Source of the DNA: Methanococcoides methylutens MM1 | GTDB lineage: Archaea > Halobacteriota > Methanosarcinia > Methanosarcinales > Methanosarcinaceae | Direction: 5' to 3' | Assembly: GCF_000970325.1 (NCBI RefSeq) | Contig: NZ_CP009518.1 | Span: 1,240,001 to 1,304,000 of the forward strand | Length of the DNA stretch: 64,000 nt | Shown here: positions 23,789-35,100 of the stretch, piece after piece | Layout: every line of letters starts with the position of its first letter | Numbering within the stretch: the first letter of the stretch is position 1 | Made by a program: the position numbers and the translations under genes | Notes under the pieces: generated by a model | What the model saw: only the letters and a program-made list of their open reading frames with translations | What the model was told of the DNA's origin: nothing | Database searches by the model: none

Positions 23789-26464
23789 TCATTTAGGGCC
23801 AGGACCTGAAGGGATATTAAAAGTAAAGGTGCTTCCAACGCCTTCTTCACTGTCAACCCAAATGTTACCGCCATGCATCTCAACATATTTCCTGACCAGA
23901 GCAAGTCCCAGACCTGTTCCACCGTATTGTTTTGAGGTCGATGAGTCTGCCTGTCTGAAGGTCTCAAAGATAACTTCCTGCTTTTCTTCAGGGATACCAA
24001 TACCATTATCAGATACGGAGATCTCAAATACGTTATCATTTTCGACTATGTTGACCTATATGCATCCGTTCTCAGGAGTGAACTTCAGGGAATTGCTTAA
24101 CAGATTATACATTATTTGCTTCATTCTTAACCTGTCAGCGTATATTTCAAAATTCTCTGAGTCAGACTGGCCATAGATCTCTATGTTCTTTTCATCTGCC
24201 AGGTGTTTGACCATGCTTTCAATTTCATAAAAGAAATGAGAGGAATTAAATGTCTCATATTCAAGTTGCATCCTGCCACTCTCGACCTTTGAAATGTCAA
24301 GAATATCATTGATAAGATCAAGCAGGTGCTGACCACTGGTCATAATGTTGTCTGAATATTTAACCTCCTTTTCACCAAGGTTGCCAAACGGATTGCTACT
24401 TAGCAACTGTGAGAATCCGATTATGGAGTTCAGAGGTGTACGTAGCTCATGGCTCATGTTAGCAAGGAACTCGGATTTGATGCGACTTGCCTCTTCGGCT
24501 TTGTTTTTCGCATCAAGGATCTCATTTTCGTGTTTTTCACGTTCGCTTATGTCCCTTGAGATTCCAAACATCACTTTTTTTCCATTCCACTTACCATTGG
24601 TCACCCTAGTCTCAACAGGTATCAATGTTCCATCTTTAGAAATAATTGGAATTGAACATGAATCGAGGTATCCACAAAGTAACTGACCTACAGTTGATAT
24701 TACCCTGTCTTTACTTTCTTCAGGATGAATATCAGTAACTTTCATGGAGGTAAGTTCTTCTTCACTATAGCCCAGCTTTAGTCTGGCTGACTCATTTGTG
24801 GAAACGATGTTACCAGCTTCATCCACAACAAAGAAAAGATCGTCCATGGAATTGAACAGATTTTCCAGATCGGTCTTCTGCCTGTTAAGAGCATCCTGTA
24901 TTCTGGCTCTTGCGATATATTCACCTGCAAAAGAAGCTATGCTTTCAAGTCCGTTCCTTGTCTGCTTCGGTATTGCATTATAACTGTGAGATGAAACACT
25001 CATGCAGGCAACAGCTTTGCCTTCGAAATGTATAGGTATTGCAGTCATTGACCTTAATCCTTCAGACAGGAAGTCCTCAGAGAGAGTGTTGACCAGATTG
25101 CTTGATAACATATCAGAATACGTAACGTATACTGGTTTCCCATCCATTACAATTTTTGCATTCAACGAATCTTTATCATAGTGCCTGCATTGTGCTACAA
25201 ACCCAGGTGAAAGCCCATTGTGTACGATCATATCCAGATCACCTTTATCGCCTACCAGATAGATCCCGCCGGAATCAATAGCCTCAAGGGTTACAAGATG
25301 TTCCACAAGGGAATTCAGGATACTCACAAGATCAGAATGTTTCCCCATGTCAATTGAAAGATCATGCTGGATAGACAGAATGTCTTCTGTAAGCTTTCTG
25401 TCTGTAATGTCATTCAGAATGATCATTCTTCCATGAACATCGCCGTGCTTGTCATAAAGAAGAGTGAGCGTAGCAGAAAACCACATCTTGTTGTCAGAAA
25501 CATCTTTCTTCAGCTCCACCCTGTTCATCTCTTTACCATTATATTCAAGGTCGAGAAGTTCAGGCCAGTAACCAGGTATTTCTGAAACAGGTCTGCCAAG
25601 ATCGCTTGCAGAGACACCCAGGTATTCTTCAGCAAAATCGTTGATATCAATAAGCCTTTCCTTCCTGTCGAGAACAATTACACCGGAAGGCATGTTCTCA
25701 AAAAGAAAACTGCGTGCAAGTGGTGTTATATCAAGTAACCTGTAGCGGAATATTCCAGCGTATACCAGCATTACAGATAGAATGAAGACAAAAGGAACAG
25801 GATCCAGGCCTGCAGGGAAAAAACCCGCCAGATAAAGCAGGTAGATCGAAAAAGGTAACATTGCACAAATAATCATAATTGAGAGTTGTGTTCCATAGGA
25901 AGCCCTGTTATTGATCCACATCTTAAACAAGAGAGATATACTGAACAGTATCAGTATCATGGAATAGAACTGATATAACCAATAATAAATACCTGGTTCA
26001 AAGTCCAATCCGAAAAAGGGACCAATTTCATTTATATAAATCGTCTTGTGAAAAAGGGAATGCAGTTCTGTGGTGAACACCAGAATAAGGGTGATCATCG
26101 GTACGATGAAAAGAGATATCATCTTCCCATAGCTAAGCCAATTCACTCTTCCTGTGTAGCTAATAGAGAACAGGAGCAAAAAAACCGGAATCATGGATAT
26201 TCCAACATACTGAAGCTTATAGAAGATAAGTGAAGCATACATTTCTGTTGAAGTGATCTCCAGAGCATAGAATATCGAATAGATAGAAAAGGATAGCAAC
26301 AACATTGCGAAATAACCGATATATTCGGAGTCCCTGAACTGCCTGATATACAATGCCATTATAATAAGCAATATCCCGGAACCTATTAAGAAATCAGAAT
26401 ATAAGCTGAAATGAATCGTAGTATCACCTGTAGTCAAGGAAATTGTTTCAGCAAAAAAAGGCAT
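23789..26464 (-). CDS. 7TM-PAS-GAF-PAS histidine kinase with an in-frame UAG in its ATPase domain
   Basis: A long sensor kinase: about seven N-terminal membrane helices of the HisKA_7TM kind, a PAS (GVIVLDRKERLIDINDFAEE), a GAF-like domain with HYDKDSLNAKIV, a second PAS (DDLFFVVDEAGNIVSTNESA), a HisKA with SEFLANMSHELRTPLNSIIG, and the ATPase. TAG at 24056-24058 follows TPENGCI; the frame then goes on for 88 residues with G1 (SDNGIGIP), F box and G2 (YGGTGLGLALVRK) and ends at TGA 23789. Stopping at UAG removes the nucleotide site. I chose ATG 26464; TTG 26506 is possible. Confidence 0.85.
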
Positions 26465-26561
26465 GATATTATAAAAATATGTGTATTCAATATAAGAATG
26501 CTCCAAGCTTTTTTAAGATAACTTCTAATTCCTTCATTCTATATTAAAAAATAAAGTTGTG

Positions 26562-27593
26562 TCATATCAAAACATCCTCAAGACCAGCTTTCTCTACGAT
26601 CTCGATTGCACGTCTCTTTTCACTAGAAGTAAGTCGACGGTCGATCTCAGGATATTCTGAAGCCCTGAAGTAAGGAGAATACTGGAACATCAGATTGAAT
26701 CGCACCTCAGGAATATAGTTTGCCACCCATTCTGCAATCGGTCTTGTGCAACATTCCAGATGACCTGGCATTACAAGATGACGTATTATAACTTCTGAAT
26801 CCTGATATGCAAGTTCGTGATTCCTTTTGACCACACTAAGATAATCTTTTACTTTGGAATACTTCCGTGCACATTCGTCATTTCCATATTTGAAATCGGT
26901 AAGATATACATCGATAACACCCTCCAGTAGTTTTGCTACCTCTGCTGAATGGTACATATTGGAATTCCACACCATTGGAACATTCACAGTGGTCCTGTTA
27001 ATTATCTTCAGAACAGAATGAGCATGTGGCGTAGGAGTTACAAAATTTAAATTCCTTGAACCTTCAAGTCGTCTCATTTCAATAATACCGGCCAGATTTT
27101 TAGGATCTGCAACGAATCCACTATCGGGTCTAGTGGATATATCCCAGTTCTGACAGAAAACACAGGCAAAAACACACCCTGTGAAAAAGATAGTATGCGA
27201 TGGTACTAGCTCCGGTTCTTCCCCCATGTGCAGGAATTCAGACGCATATCTGGAAGTCTCAAGCAATCTGCAGAACCCTTTTTCACCTTCCCTGCGATTC
27301 ACACCGCATCTTCGCTCACAGATATGACAATTCTCAAGTATCCGCTCAGCTATCTCGATCTTCAGATCAAGAAGTGAAGGTGTAGCTTCCGGAAGTTCAA
27401 TGTTCTTCCCTTTAGAATCAATACTTTCCAGTAACTCCCGATACTTCCAGATCTCACGACCATGGATTTCCCAGAGATCCTCAACAGATGCTGAAGGATC
27501 AAAGTCAACCGGAATACTTTTCGTGATCCTGAAACGTGCTGGTAGCTCATTCTTTTCTACCCTGAAATAGCGGTTCAAGAATTTTGGTTTCAT
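26562..27593 (-). CDS. Radical SAM protein, PflA-like (COG1313 type)
   Basis: A 343-residue radical SAM enzyme with the SAM-cluster motif CVFACVFCQNWD (CxxxCxxC) near residue 145 and a preceding cysteine-rich segment (CHICERRCGVNRREGEKGFC) typical of the archaeal PflA-like group. The N-terminal 90 residues are an extra domain. It uses a 4Fe-4S cluster to cleave S-adenosylmethionine and start radical chemistry; the substrate is not known. It follows the UAG kinase on the same strand but is separated by about 100 bases. Confidence 0.85.
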   Translation of the reverse strand: MKPKFLNRYFRVEKNELPARFRITKSIPVDFDPSASVEDLWEIHGREIWKYRELLESIDSKGKNIELPEATPSLLDLKIEIAERILENCHICERRCGVNRREGEKGFCRLLETSRYASEFLHMGEEPELVPSHTIFFTGCVFACVFCQNWDISTRPDSGFVADPKNLAGIIEMRRLEGSRNLNFVTPTPHAHSVLKIINRTTVNVPMVWNSNMYHSAEVAKLLEGVIDVYLTDFKYGNDECARKYSKVKDYLSVVKRNHELAYQDSEVIIRHLVMPGHLECCTRPIAEWVANYIPEVRFNLMFQYSPYFRASEYPEIDRRLTSSEKRRAIEIVEKAGLEDVLI

Positions 27594-27604
27594 TTTTCAT
27601 ACCC

Positions 27605-27962
27605 CAACATTAACAATAATATTTAATGTAAAAAATAAGTCAGTTTCTGTTAAACTTAAGCTATCATAATTGAAAGATACAAGTTTGTACCATTTCCCCA
27701 TGACACTTATTCAATGCAACCATATTCGAAAAGGATAAAAAACATCTATATATCTGATTTCCTAATTGTGCATGGAATCAGTTATCTGTTAGGCAACAGA
27801 AAGGTTACCATTTAGACGGAACAATAGAATTTCTACATACCAAAATAAATATTGGATATATTAGGGGAATAATAGCAGCCATCATTACAGCTGCTTATAT
27901 GACTGAAGGTTTAAGGTTTACTCTCTCAAAAATATTTTCGGCTTTGAAGCTATGTGACTCTT
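27605..27962. other. Intergenic region with an open stretch but no start codon
   Basis: About 360 bases. On the plus strand one frame stays open from about 27770 to the TAA near 27984 (for example GYHLDGTIEFLHTKINIGY), but it begins without a start codon and has only an internal ATG at about 27900. It could be a decayed gene end. Nothing else is recognised. Confidence 0.3.
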
Positions 27963-28154
27963 TCAAAGCAGAATACTCCCAATTATTGCCCCAATAATTC
28001 CCAATAATAGGTATAACAATAAAGTTTTAAGGATTCCCCAGCCTTCAAATTCCCCGTAACCTCCACCTAAATATGTAAATTTTGATTTGAAAGCTACTAT
28101 TAGCCAAGCTATGATAAGTCCTACTATTGCACCAATTATTGCCCCATATGACAT
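27963..28154 (-). CDS. Two-helix small membrane protein
   Basis: A 63-residue protein with two Gly/Ile/Leu-rich membrane helices (about 5-22, GAIVGLIIAWLIVAF, and 45-62, LLLYLLLGIIGAIIGSILL) and a short polar loop with YLGGGYGEFEG between. It stands just left of the large operon that starts at 28455 but on the opposite strand, so it is probably not part of that system. The family is not recognised. Confidence 0.55.
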   Translation of the reverse strand: MSYGAIIGAIVGLIIAWLIVAFKSKFTYLGGGYGEFEGWGILKTLLLYLLLGIIGAIIGSILL

Positions 28155-28454
28155 GTCGAGTCCCCCTATAGTCCCATGCTTTTAGAACTAATTTCCACTC
28201 ACTACTCATACAATGTCTTACTTAATACATAATTATTTCCTATGAGATAATCAAGGAGAGGAAATTAGTAAACTACTGAATTTGATGATCTTAATTTCAT
28301 AAAGTAAATTGCTCATAAAAATTAAATAACATAAGTGACAGATGCTATAACGGGGAGAAATTAATACAAGAAATTGTTGATTTTTTTAACAGATTGAAGT
28401 TTGCCATTTTGGATACAATACATCCAAAAATAAGTTTTTTTGTTGGTGGGGAAT
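28155..28454. other. Intergenic region before the large operon
   Basis: About 300 A+T-rich bases between the divergent small membrane gene and the operon at 28455. The promoter of the operon should lie here. A T-rich GTTGATTTTTTTAACAG tract around 28375-28391 is seen. GGTGGGGAAT just before 28455 is the ribosome site. No RNA gene or repeat is recognised. Confidence 0.4.
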
Positions 28455-28949
28455 ATGTCAAAAGGGGAAGAATTTCTTGGAACTGCATTGAGTATTGAAA
28501 GACATGAAACACATGCAAATGTCTTTGGACAGCAAGCAGAGGATTTCTTATCTTTCAGGTTGCAAATTACTGACCAAAATGGGAATACTGAAACCCTACT
28601 TCCAGTAGAAATTCGTGCAAAGCAGATTATCAATAGAGTTCAGGAAGGGGATTTTGTCAATGTAGTAGGAAAAGTTAACAAGCAGGGTGTACTTATCCCT
28701 CACAAAATCTTCAACATCACATCAAAATCTGAAATCCATATAAAAAAGCGTATGGGTTTGGCTTCTATCTTTTTGATAGGTCCTTTAATACTATTGTCAA
28801 TTGTAGGGGTCATTGGATTTTTTGGGGGCTTGCTAGGCATAGTTGCAAGTCAGGGTCATCCTGAAGAATTAGTGATCAGCATTATTGTTTTCATCGTGGG
28901 TTGTATCTGTCTCGGTCTATGGTATCATATCGGCCATAGACTCAAGTAA
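28455..28949 (+). CDS. Membrane protein with N-terminal OB-like domain, first gene of the HerA operon
   Basis: A 164-residue protein. Residues 1-95 look like an OB-type beta barrel (FLSFRLQITDQNGNTETLLP, then GDFVNVVGKVNKQGVLIPH), followed by two membrane helices at about 102-125 and 132-155. GGTGGGGAAT before ATG 28455 sets the start; an in-frame TTG at 28440 is weaker. It lies 37 bases before the ATPase gene on the same strand. A membrane platform for the ATPase is an inference from order and topology. The family is not recognised. Confidence 0.65.
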   Translation: MSKGEEFLGTALSIERHETHANVFGQQAEDFLSFRLQITDQNGNTETLLPVEIRAKQIINRVQEGDFVNVVGKVNKQGVLIPHKIFNITSKSEIHIKKRMGLASIFLIGPLILLSIVGVIGFFGGLLGIVASQGHPEELVISIIVFIVGCICLGLWYHIGHRLK

Positions 28950-28986
28950 TAAATTAAGACTAAAATGGAACGTGGGGGAAAATAAA

Positions 28987-31900
28987 TTGCATAATCAAAA
29001 AATTCCATTTTCAGCACAAAACATTGATCCAACCAAAACATATCATTTTTCAACCGACCATATTTCATACCTAGAGAAAGGATTTGTTGATGATTTAGAT
29101 GGAACTATTGATGCATCTCAATTGGAAATAAAAACGTTTGAAAATGTTCGAATACTGAAAATAATTGGTCTCACTGATTTTTGGAAGATAAACGCAAACC
29201 AGAAAAAAACAATACACGGTTTGATGTCATACCTGCTTTCTGGATTACATGAAGGAAACATCCCGGTTCTATTTGGTATATCCGGACGTCCAGACAACAT
29301 TGAAATTTTCATGGGAACCTTTGGAAGTGACGTTTCAAGAGTTGAGGGAAATATTATCACTCTAAAAAAAACACTAAATGCATTTTTTGAAGGTATTTCA
29401 ATAAAAATGCAGCAATTTGATGATTTCAATAATCTTATCAAAGAGTTCAAGCAATCAGGAATAGTTGTCTCTAGCCCTTCATACTCTGGGAAAATATCTA
29501 ATCAATCTCCTTTAGATGTAACTCCTCAAAGCAAGAAAAACCTAGAATTGATGGGAAGTTCAACGGAGATTGATGAGCTGTTGAGAGGAATGTATGGAGA
29601 GAACTTTTGTTATCTCATTTATGCAATTCCTGTATCTAATAAGGAGATCACAGCTTATAATAATATGATTCTCAAAGAATTACGATTTCTTCAGGAATCG
29701 ATGCTGAGCCATTCTGCGACTCAAAATATTCGCAGTCCACTTGGCCAGACGTATGAAGAATTATTGAACAACTATTTGCGTTCGATAAAAACGGCGAAAA
29801 GAACAGGCCTCTGGAATTCATCCATATTTCTCTTTACTCAATCTCCTGAGACCATGAATAATTTAAAAGCGATTTCAAAAGCCGTATTTGGAAGCAACCG
29901 CACAATGAATGATAGAGTTCAGACATTAAGTTTAACGGGAAAACTGACAAAGAATGGTCTAATCATGAATCCCCCTCCCACTTCTCCGGGACAATTACAG
30001 CATCCATATGCCTACATGAATACTCTCAATTCGAATGACTTGGGTGTTTTTATCAATCTACCTTCCCAGGAAATGCCAGGTTTCTCAATAAAACCCTATG
30101 GGCGTTTTAAAGTGTCAAAGCAGGATACTGATGATATAAATATTACCATCGGAGAGATTCTTGACAGAAGGGAAAAAACACATAATTGTTACAAAATTCC
30201 TGTGGGAAATCTCAATAAACATGGGTTGATTGTCGGAACTACCGGTAGTGGGAAAACAAATACTCTTTTCTTTCTGTTAAAAGACCTCTGGAAGAAAAAT
30301 AAAATTCCGTTTTTGGTTATAGAACCCGCAAAGACCGAATATCGGTCTCTTCTTTTCAGTGAGGAATTAAAGAACGATCTCAAAGTCTTTACACTTGGGG
30401 ATGAGAATACCTTCCCATTTCGAATCAATCCATTTGAAATACTTGACGGAGTAACGGTACAGACACATATTGATCTTCTCAAATCTGTATTTAATGCAAG
30501 TTTCTATATGTGGGGCCCCCTGCCTCATGTCCTTGAACAATGTCTTCATGAGATCTATATCGACCGGGGGTGGAATCTTGCATCAAATACTAATCGACTT
30601 GGGCTCCATAATGGTGCAAATCCGACATTAACTGATCTTTACAACAAAGTGGATGATGTAGTCGACAAGTTGGGATATGGAAAAGAAACCACAATGGAAA
30701 TAAAGGGATCTCTCAAGACGCGAATCGATAGCATGCGAATTGGTGGAAAGGGGCTTATGCTCGATACACGACGAACGATGCCCTTTGAGACATTTTTAAA
30801 TAAACCAACGATACTGGAATTGGAGTCCCTTGGTGATGATGATGAAAAATGTTTTGTCATGGGTCTCATTCTCACACGAATGTATGAATACTATATCTCC
30901 AAGGGAACTACAGAGAAAGTTGATTTGAAACACATCACTGTTATTGAAGAGGCACACAGATTACTGGGAACATCCCAAAATGATAATCCTTATGTAGGGA
31001 ACACCAGAGGGAAATCGGTTGAGACTTTTACCAATATACTGGCAGAGATTCGCGCATATGGAGAGGGAATTTTAATTTCAGAACAAATTCCCACAAAACT
31101 TGCACCTGATATTCTGAAGAATACTAATTTAAAGATAATGCATCGCATTGTTGCAGAAGATGACAGGAAGGCTATGAGTGCAACGATGAACATCTTGGAA
31201 CAAGAAGCATTGATGGTCACAACATTCTCTCCGGGATATGCAGCGGTCTATAGTGAGGGAGACACAGGAGCATACTATGTAAAGGTGCCTTATTCAAAAA
31301 TTAAAGCAACCTCCTCTGAAAATAAAGATTATCTAATAAAAAATGCGATGCTGGATCCAATTCAAGATAAGAAAACACTTGCTCCGTATGAAGGATGTGC
31401 TAAATATTGTAGTAACATTTGTCAATACAAAAACCTTGGGAGAAATGTCTCCAGAAAAAGGTTGTTTTTGCCCAAGATACCATATCTAATACTTGCTATG
31501 CTTGATGATGCGCCCAGTCTTCCTGAAATATTAGCACAGATGGCGGAATCAGGTAGGGAGGAGGGAGAATTATCAAAGAATGCCGTAGGTATCGGGATTT
31601 GTGCTCTCGTTCATGGATTAGAGTATTTCTTTGACCAGGTAAGTCTTCGATACCAATGGTCTTTTGAAGATAGGGAAAAAATACAGAGCATTCTCTTGGA
31701 CTTTACCATTGAGATGCTTAAAGAGTATCACAAAGACCCACAACAATTTTCATATGAATCTCTTGACCAAGAAAAAATGAAAGAATTCAATGAATACTAT
31801 CAACAGATCTGTACTGGAAAACAGCCAACCAATCTATGTGGGAAAATCTGTACAGAAAATACCTGCCTGTATCGTTATTATCTTTCTAAGATGTTAAACG

Positions 31901-32157
31901 ATGAAGAATATAAGAGAAGATCCATTCAACTTTTCGATGAGAATGATCACCTTCAATGGAAACAATTCTACCAAAAAATGATTCGGGAACTAATACTTCC
32001 GGATATCTCAGATGATCTTATCCAGAAGCTCGGTCTTTGCTGTATTCTTCAAACCGGTTTTTCGAAAGATATCTCCCCTCTTAAAATCAAAATATTAATT
32101 GAAAATATCATTGCAGATTACCCTGATAGTACACCAGATGAAGAAAATCTGATTTGA
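28987..32157 (+). CDS. HerA/VirB4-type pump ATPase with C-terminal Cys clusters
   Basis: A 1056-residue ATPase of the HerA/FtsK pump superfamily. Walker A VGTTGSGKTNT is at about residue 417, and Walker B ITVIEEAHRLLG at about 652. DUF87-type features follow: ISEQIPTKLAPDILKNTNLK and MHRIVAEDDRKAM. The 400-residue N-terminus has a beta-rich segment (EIFMGTFGSDVSRVEGNIITL) as in large secretion/conjugation pumps. The C-terminal 250 residues have two cysteine clusters (CAKYCSNIC, CGKICTENTC) that could bind metal. TTG 28987 has GTGGGGG eight bases before it; a GTG at 28972 is less likely. Such motors move DNA or protein across or along membranes. Confidence 0.82.
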   Translation: MHNQKIPFSAQNIDPTKTYHFSTDHISYLEKGFVDDLDGTIDASQLEIKTFENVRILKIIGLTDFWKINANQKKTIHGLMSYLLSGLHEGNIPVLFGISGRPDNIEIFMGTFGSDVSRVEGNIITLKKTLNAFFEGISIKMQQFDDFNNLIKEFKQSGIVVSSPSYSGKISNQSPLDVTPQSKKNLELMGSSTEIDELLRGMYGENFCYLIYAIPVSNKEITAYNNMILKELRFLQESMLSHSATQNIRSPLGQTYEELLNNYLRSIKTAKRTGLWNSSIFLFTQSPETMNNLKAISKAVFGSNRTMNDRVQTLSLTGKLTKNGLIMNPPPTSPGQLQHPYAYMNTLNSNDLGVFINLPSQEMPGFSIKPYGRFKVSKQDTDDINITIGEILDRREKTHNCYKIPVGNLNKHGLIVGTTGSGKTNTLFFLLKDLWKKNKIPFLVIEPAKTEYRSLLFSEELKNDLKVFTLGDENTFPFRINPFEILDGVTVQTHIDLLKSVFNASFYMWGPLPHVLEQCLHEIYIDRGWNLASNTNRLGLHNGANPTLTDLYNKVDDVVDKLGYGKETTMEIKGSLKTRIDSMRIGGKGLMLDTRRTMPFETFLNKPTILELESLGDDDEKCFVMGLILTRMYEYYISKGTTEKVDLKHITVIEEAHRLLGTSQNDNPYVGNTRGKSVETFTNILAEIRAYGEGILISEQIPTKLAPDILKNTNLKIMHRIVAEDDRKAMSATMNILEQEALMVTTFSPGYAAVYSEGDTGAYYVKVPYSKIKATSSENKDYLIKNAMLDPIQDKKTLAPYEGCAKYCSNICQYKNLGRNVSRKRLFLPKIPYLILAMLDDAPSLPEILAQMAESGREEGELSKNAVGIGICALVHGLEYFFDQVSLRYQWSFEDREKIQSILLDFTIEMLKEYHKDPQQFSYESLDQEKMKEFNEYYQQICTGKQPTNLCGKICTENTCLYRYYLSKMLNDEEYKRRSIQLFDENDHLQWKQFYQKMIRELILPDISDDLIQKLGLCCILQTGFSKDISPLKIKILIENIIADYPDSTPDEENLI

Positions 32158-32181
32158 ATGAAAATGAACGGGTGATTAAAA

Positions 32182-35100
32182 ATGCCTAGTGAGTTGGATA
32201 AAGATTTTGAACATTATACAAAAAAAATAAATGTTAATCGTACATGGGCCCAAAAAAAATATAATGCCCTCTCCGAGGATGCAAAAAGATGCCTTGATGA
32301 TTACATAAACAACCAATTTTGGTTAAAGAATGGTCTACCACTAGGTTTTGAGATTAAAAAGAATAATTCTGATTATGCACGATTGAGGGAGGACTGGCTT
32401 CAGATTCGAGACAAGGCTATCAAAATTGGTGAAACGGAGAAAAGAAACTGGGATGAATGGGCAAAGGCTATAAATGAATCTGAGAAGGCAGCGAAAAAAG
32501 AATCAAGGAGTTTTTTTTCAAAGGATGTGAAAGTACCTAAATCGATGACTCCTTCTTACACGTATAAATCAAAAAATCTAGCAAGTATCTTTGGTCGAAG
32601 TGGATATATTGATGGCAAGGAGTTTAAATCAATTGTCGAAAAAGCATTGGATACACCCAGTAGTTCATCGGACAAGATGAAGTATGCATCAAATATTGTT
32701 GGGAAGTTATCAGATGATATTCTTGATGGATTGTTAAAGGATCCGTATGGATTTGAGGGATGTGTGAGGCTTTCTCTTATTCTTGTAACAAATTCAAATG
32801 AAAAACTTCAAAATGAAGCCTTTCGTATTCTGCAAAAAGTTCCTTCTGTTTCACAAAATAACCTTAATAATGAAGGAATACTGTGGTTTAAAAGCGGCAA
32901 GCTATTTTATGATGGAGTTCAAAAAGAATCCAAACTCTCAAAATCTGACGCTGCATTAAATTTTGCAAAAGAGCTGGTTAAAGAGAAACAGTACCTTGTG
33001 AATGCAAGAAACGATTTAGATGGATTGAAAGCAGTAATTCAGATATATGGGAATCTTAAGACTTCCTCTTATGGCGGAAAGAAAAAGATTGAAGCCGAAA
33101 ATCTGGCAAAAACAATATCAGAAGCTCTTGTGCCCGGTTCAACTGAAAGAAAATATTCTGCATATGCAATATTTGAAAGATATGGTTATGGAAAAGGACT
33201 GTATGGCCATATTCAAAATGAATTAAGGCCTATATGGAAACACACGAAGGATTCGCCTCTTCCTCAAAAGCTATATACAGACTATTTAGGAGATACACTC
33301 AATAAGGAGTTTGCTATTAGCTTTCTTGAAAATACTTCTGATAAAGATTTGCTTCTAATTGGAAAAAATCCAGACGGGAGAAAAGCACTATCGCTGTTGT
33401 ATCATGCTTTAACTTACAGTTCTAACAGTAAAGCATCAGAACACACAAATCGTATTATGGCTACCTTAAGCTATCTTGATGCCAAACAATTTATAGGTCA
33501 AATTGTCAATAAAGAAAAAATTCCTCTTATACCCACAAGTGCTGCCATGTTTAGAGGGATCTTACCCTTTGCATACCTGAATAAAGATGGTAACATCCTT
33601 CTGAATATTGGTTATCTTAGTTCTTTAAATGAAAAATATAAAAAAGAAATCTCTACATTACCTGATTCCGTAAGTACCATGGATGGTGCAATGTTTAAAC
33701 CGGATCAATTAATTGGCATAGTTAATTATGATCAAGGCGGCATTGTCATGTATCGTCCTGCAATCTATTTGCTCCAAATGAATAAAAAATCGTTAGAAGC
33801 CGTATCAGATAAAATCTGGACAAGTGTTGAACTGGGTGTTTCTATCGGCACATTAGGCGTGGGTCTTGCTCCAAGTGTTCTAGAAAAAGCAGCTGAAATA
33901 ACTACAATAGCCCTTACTGCGATCAATATTGCTGTAAAAGAATATCAGGGGTGGATAATCAGTAATTACAAAGAGAAGGGTAAGGAATTCATCAATTTAG
34001 TAGACGCAGTAACTTTTTGTGCAAATGTTGCTATGATGGGAGAAGTTGTGGTTTCACCCCTATTAACAAAATTAATCAACTCATGGGATGAATTAAAAAA
34101 TATCAATCCTGCATTAACTGCATCAAAAGAATTCAAAGCAATAAATTCAGATGTAGACAAATTAAGTAAAAACTTGAGAAAAATTGATGAGGTCCCTAAT
34201 GCAGATATACGTGTTTCCAGAAGAAGAAATACATCACAGGAAAGAGCTCCTGTTCAACGTACTAATAAAGGAGTGGATGAAGAATCCAGAGTTTTTGGAA
34301 GGAGGGATCTTCCAAATACAGAAGCAACTGTTCCCTCTTCAACTAATAAAAATCTGTCACTTACCATGAAGAAGAATCTGGTTAAGGACGATAAATTGAC
34401 AACACTTTTTGTTCATGAAGTAGGAGCTAATGAACTTCACAAAGATTATATGTATCATACTCCAGAAACAGGAAAATCAATACCCTATGACCACGATAGT
34501 GATAAGGATTTTAAATTTTTATATGGATTATCAGAAGCAGCACAATCCAATGATAGAAATGAGATTATAAAAGCAGCGAAGAAGCATAGTGTTAAACATG
34601 AAGATGGAGGACATCATGCTTCTTACACAGATACTAACAATTGTACTGAAAAAGCGTATGATCAATGGTCAAATGTTGTCCGGTTGCCAATGATACGTGA
34701 TCGGTGGATCACTCCGGGGGATATTGCTATGAGTGATACAGTAGCTGAATTCATTCGGAGATATGATAATAAAAAATTTTATCCGGGACCGGATAAATAT
34801 AAAACCCCTGAAGCAAAGGTCAAAACTGATCAAAAGTGGAAAGAAGCTAGAGAATATACTTTAGATTATATCCGCAAGAAATTCAATATAAATCCCGATA
34901 CCACGACAATGGAAAAATATATGGCACTTTTGGAGACAATGGGAGATAAAATTGGCAGACCAGAAATTGATCGTATTCGTCGGGAATTACGTTTATCAGA
35001 AGAGATGGCATCAAACACTCCCAGAAGAGAATTTCCTTCTCCTCTGAATGAAAATGTTTCTCCTGATACAAGACTTGTTAATGATACTCAGCCAGATATT

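Noticed and set aside
27770-27984. Open plus-strand stretch (GYHLDGTIEF...) before the small membrane gene
   Set aside because: No start codon at its beginning and no recognisable motif; it also overlaps the end of the minus-strand gene at 27963.
28361-28633. 90-codon minus-strand frame opposite the first HerA-operon gene
   Set aside because: Overlaps the well-supported plus-strand gene with a ribosome site; no protein-like features of its own.
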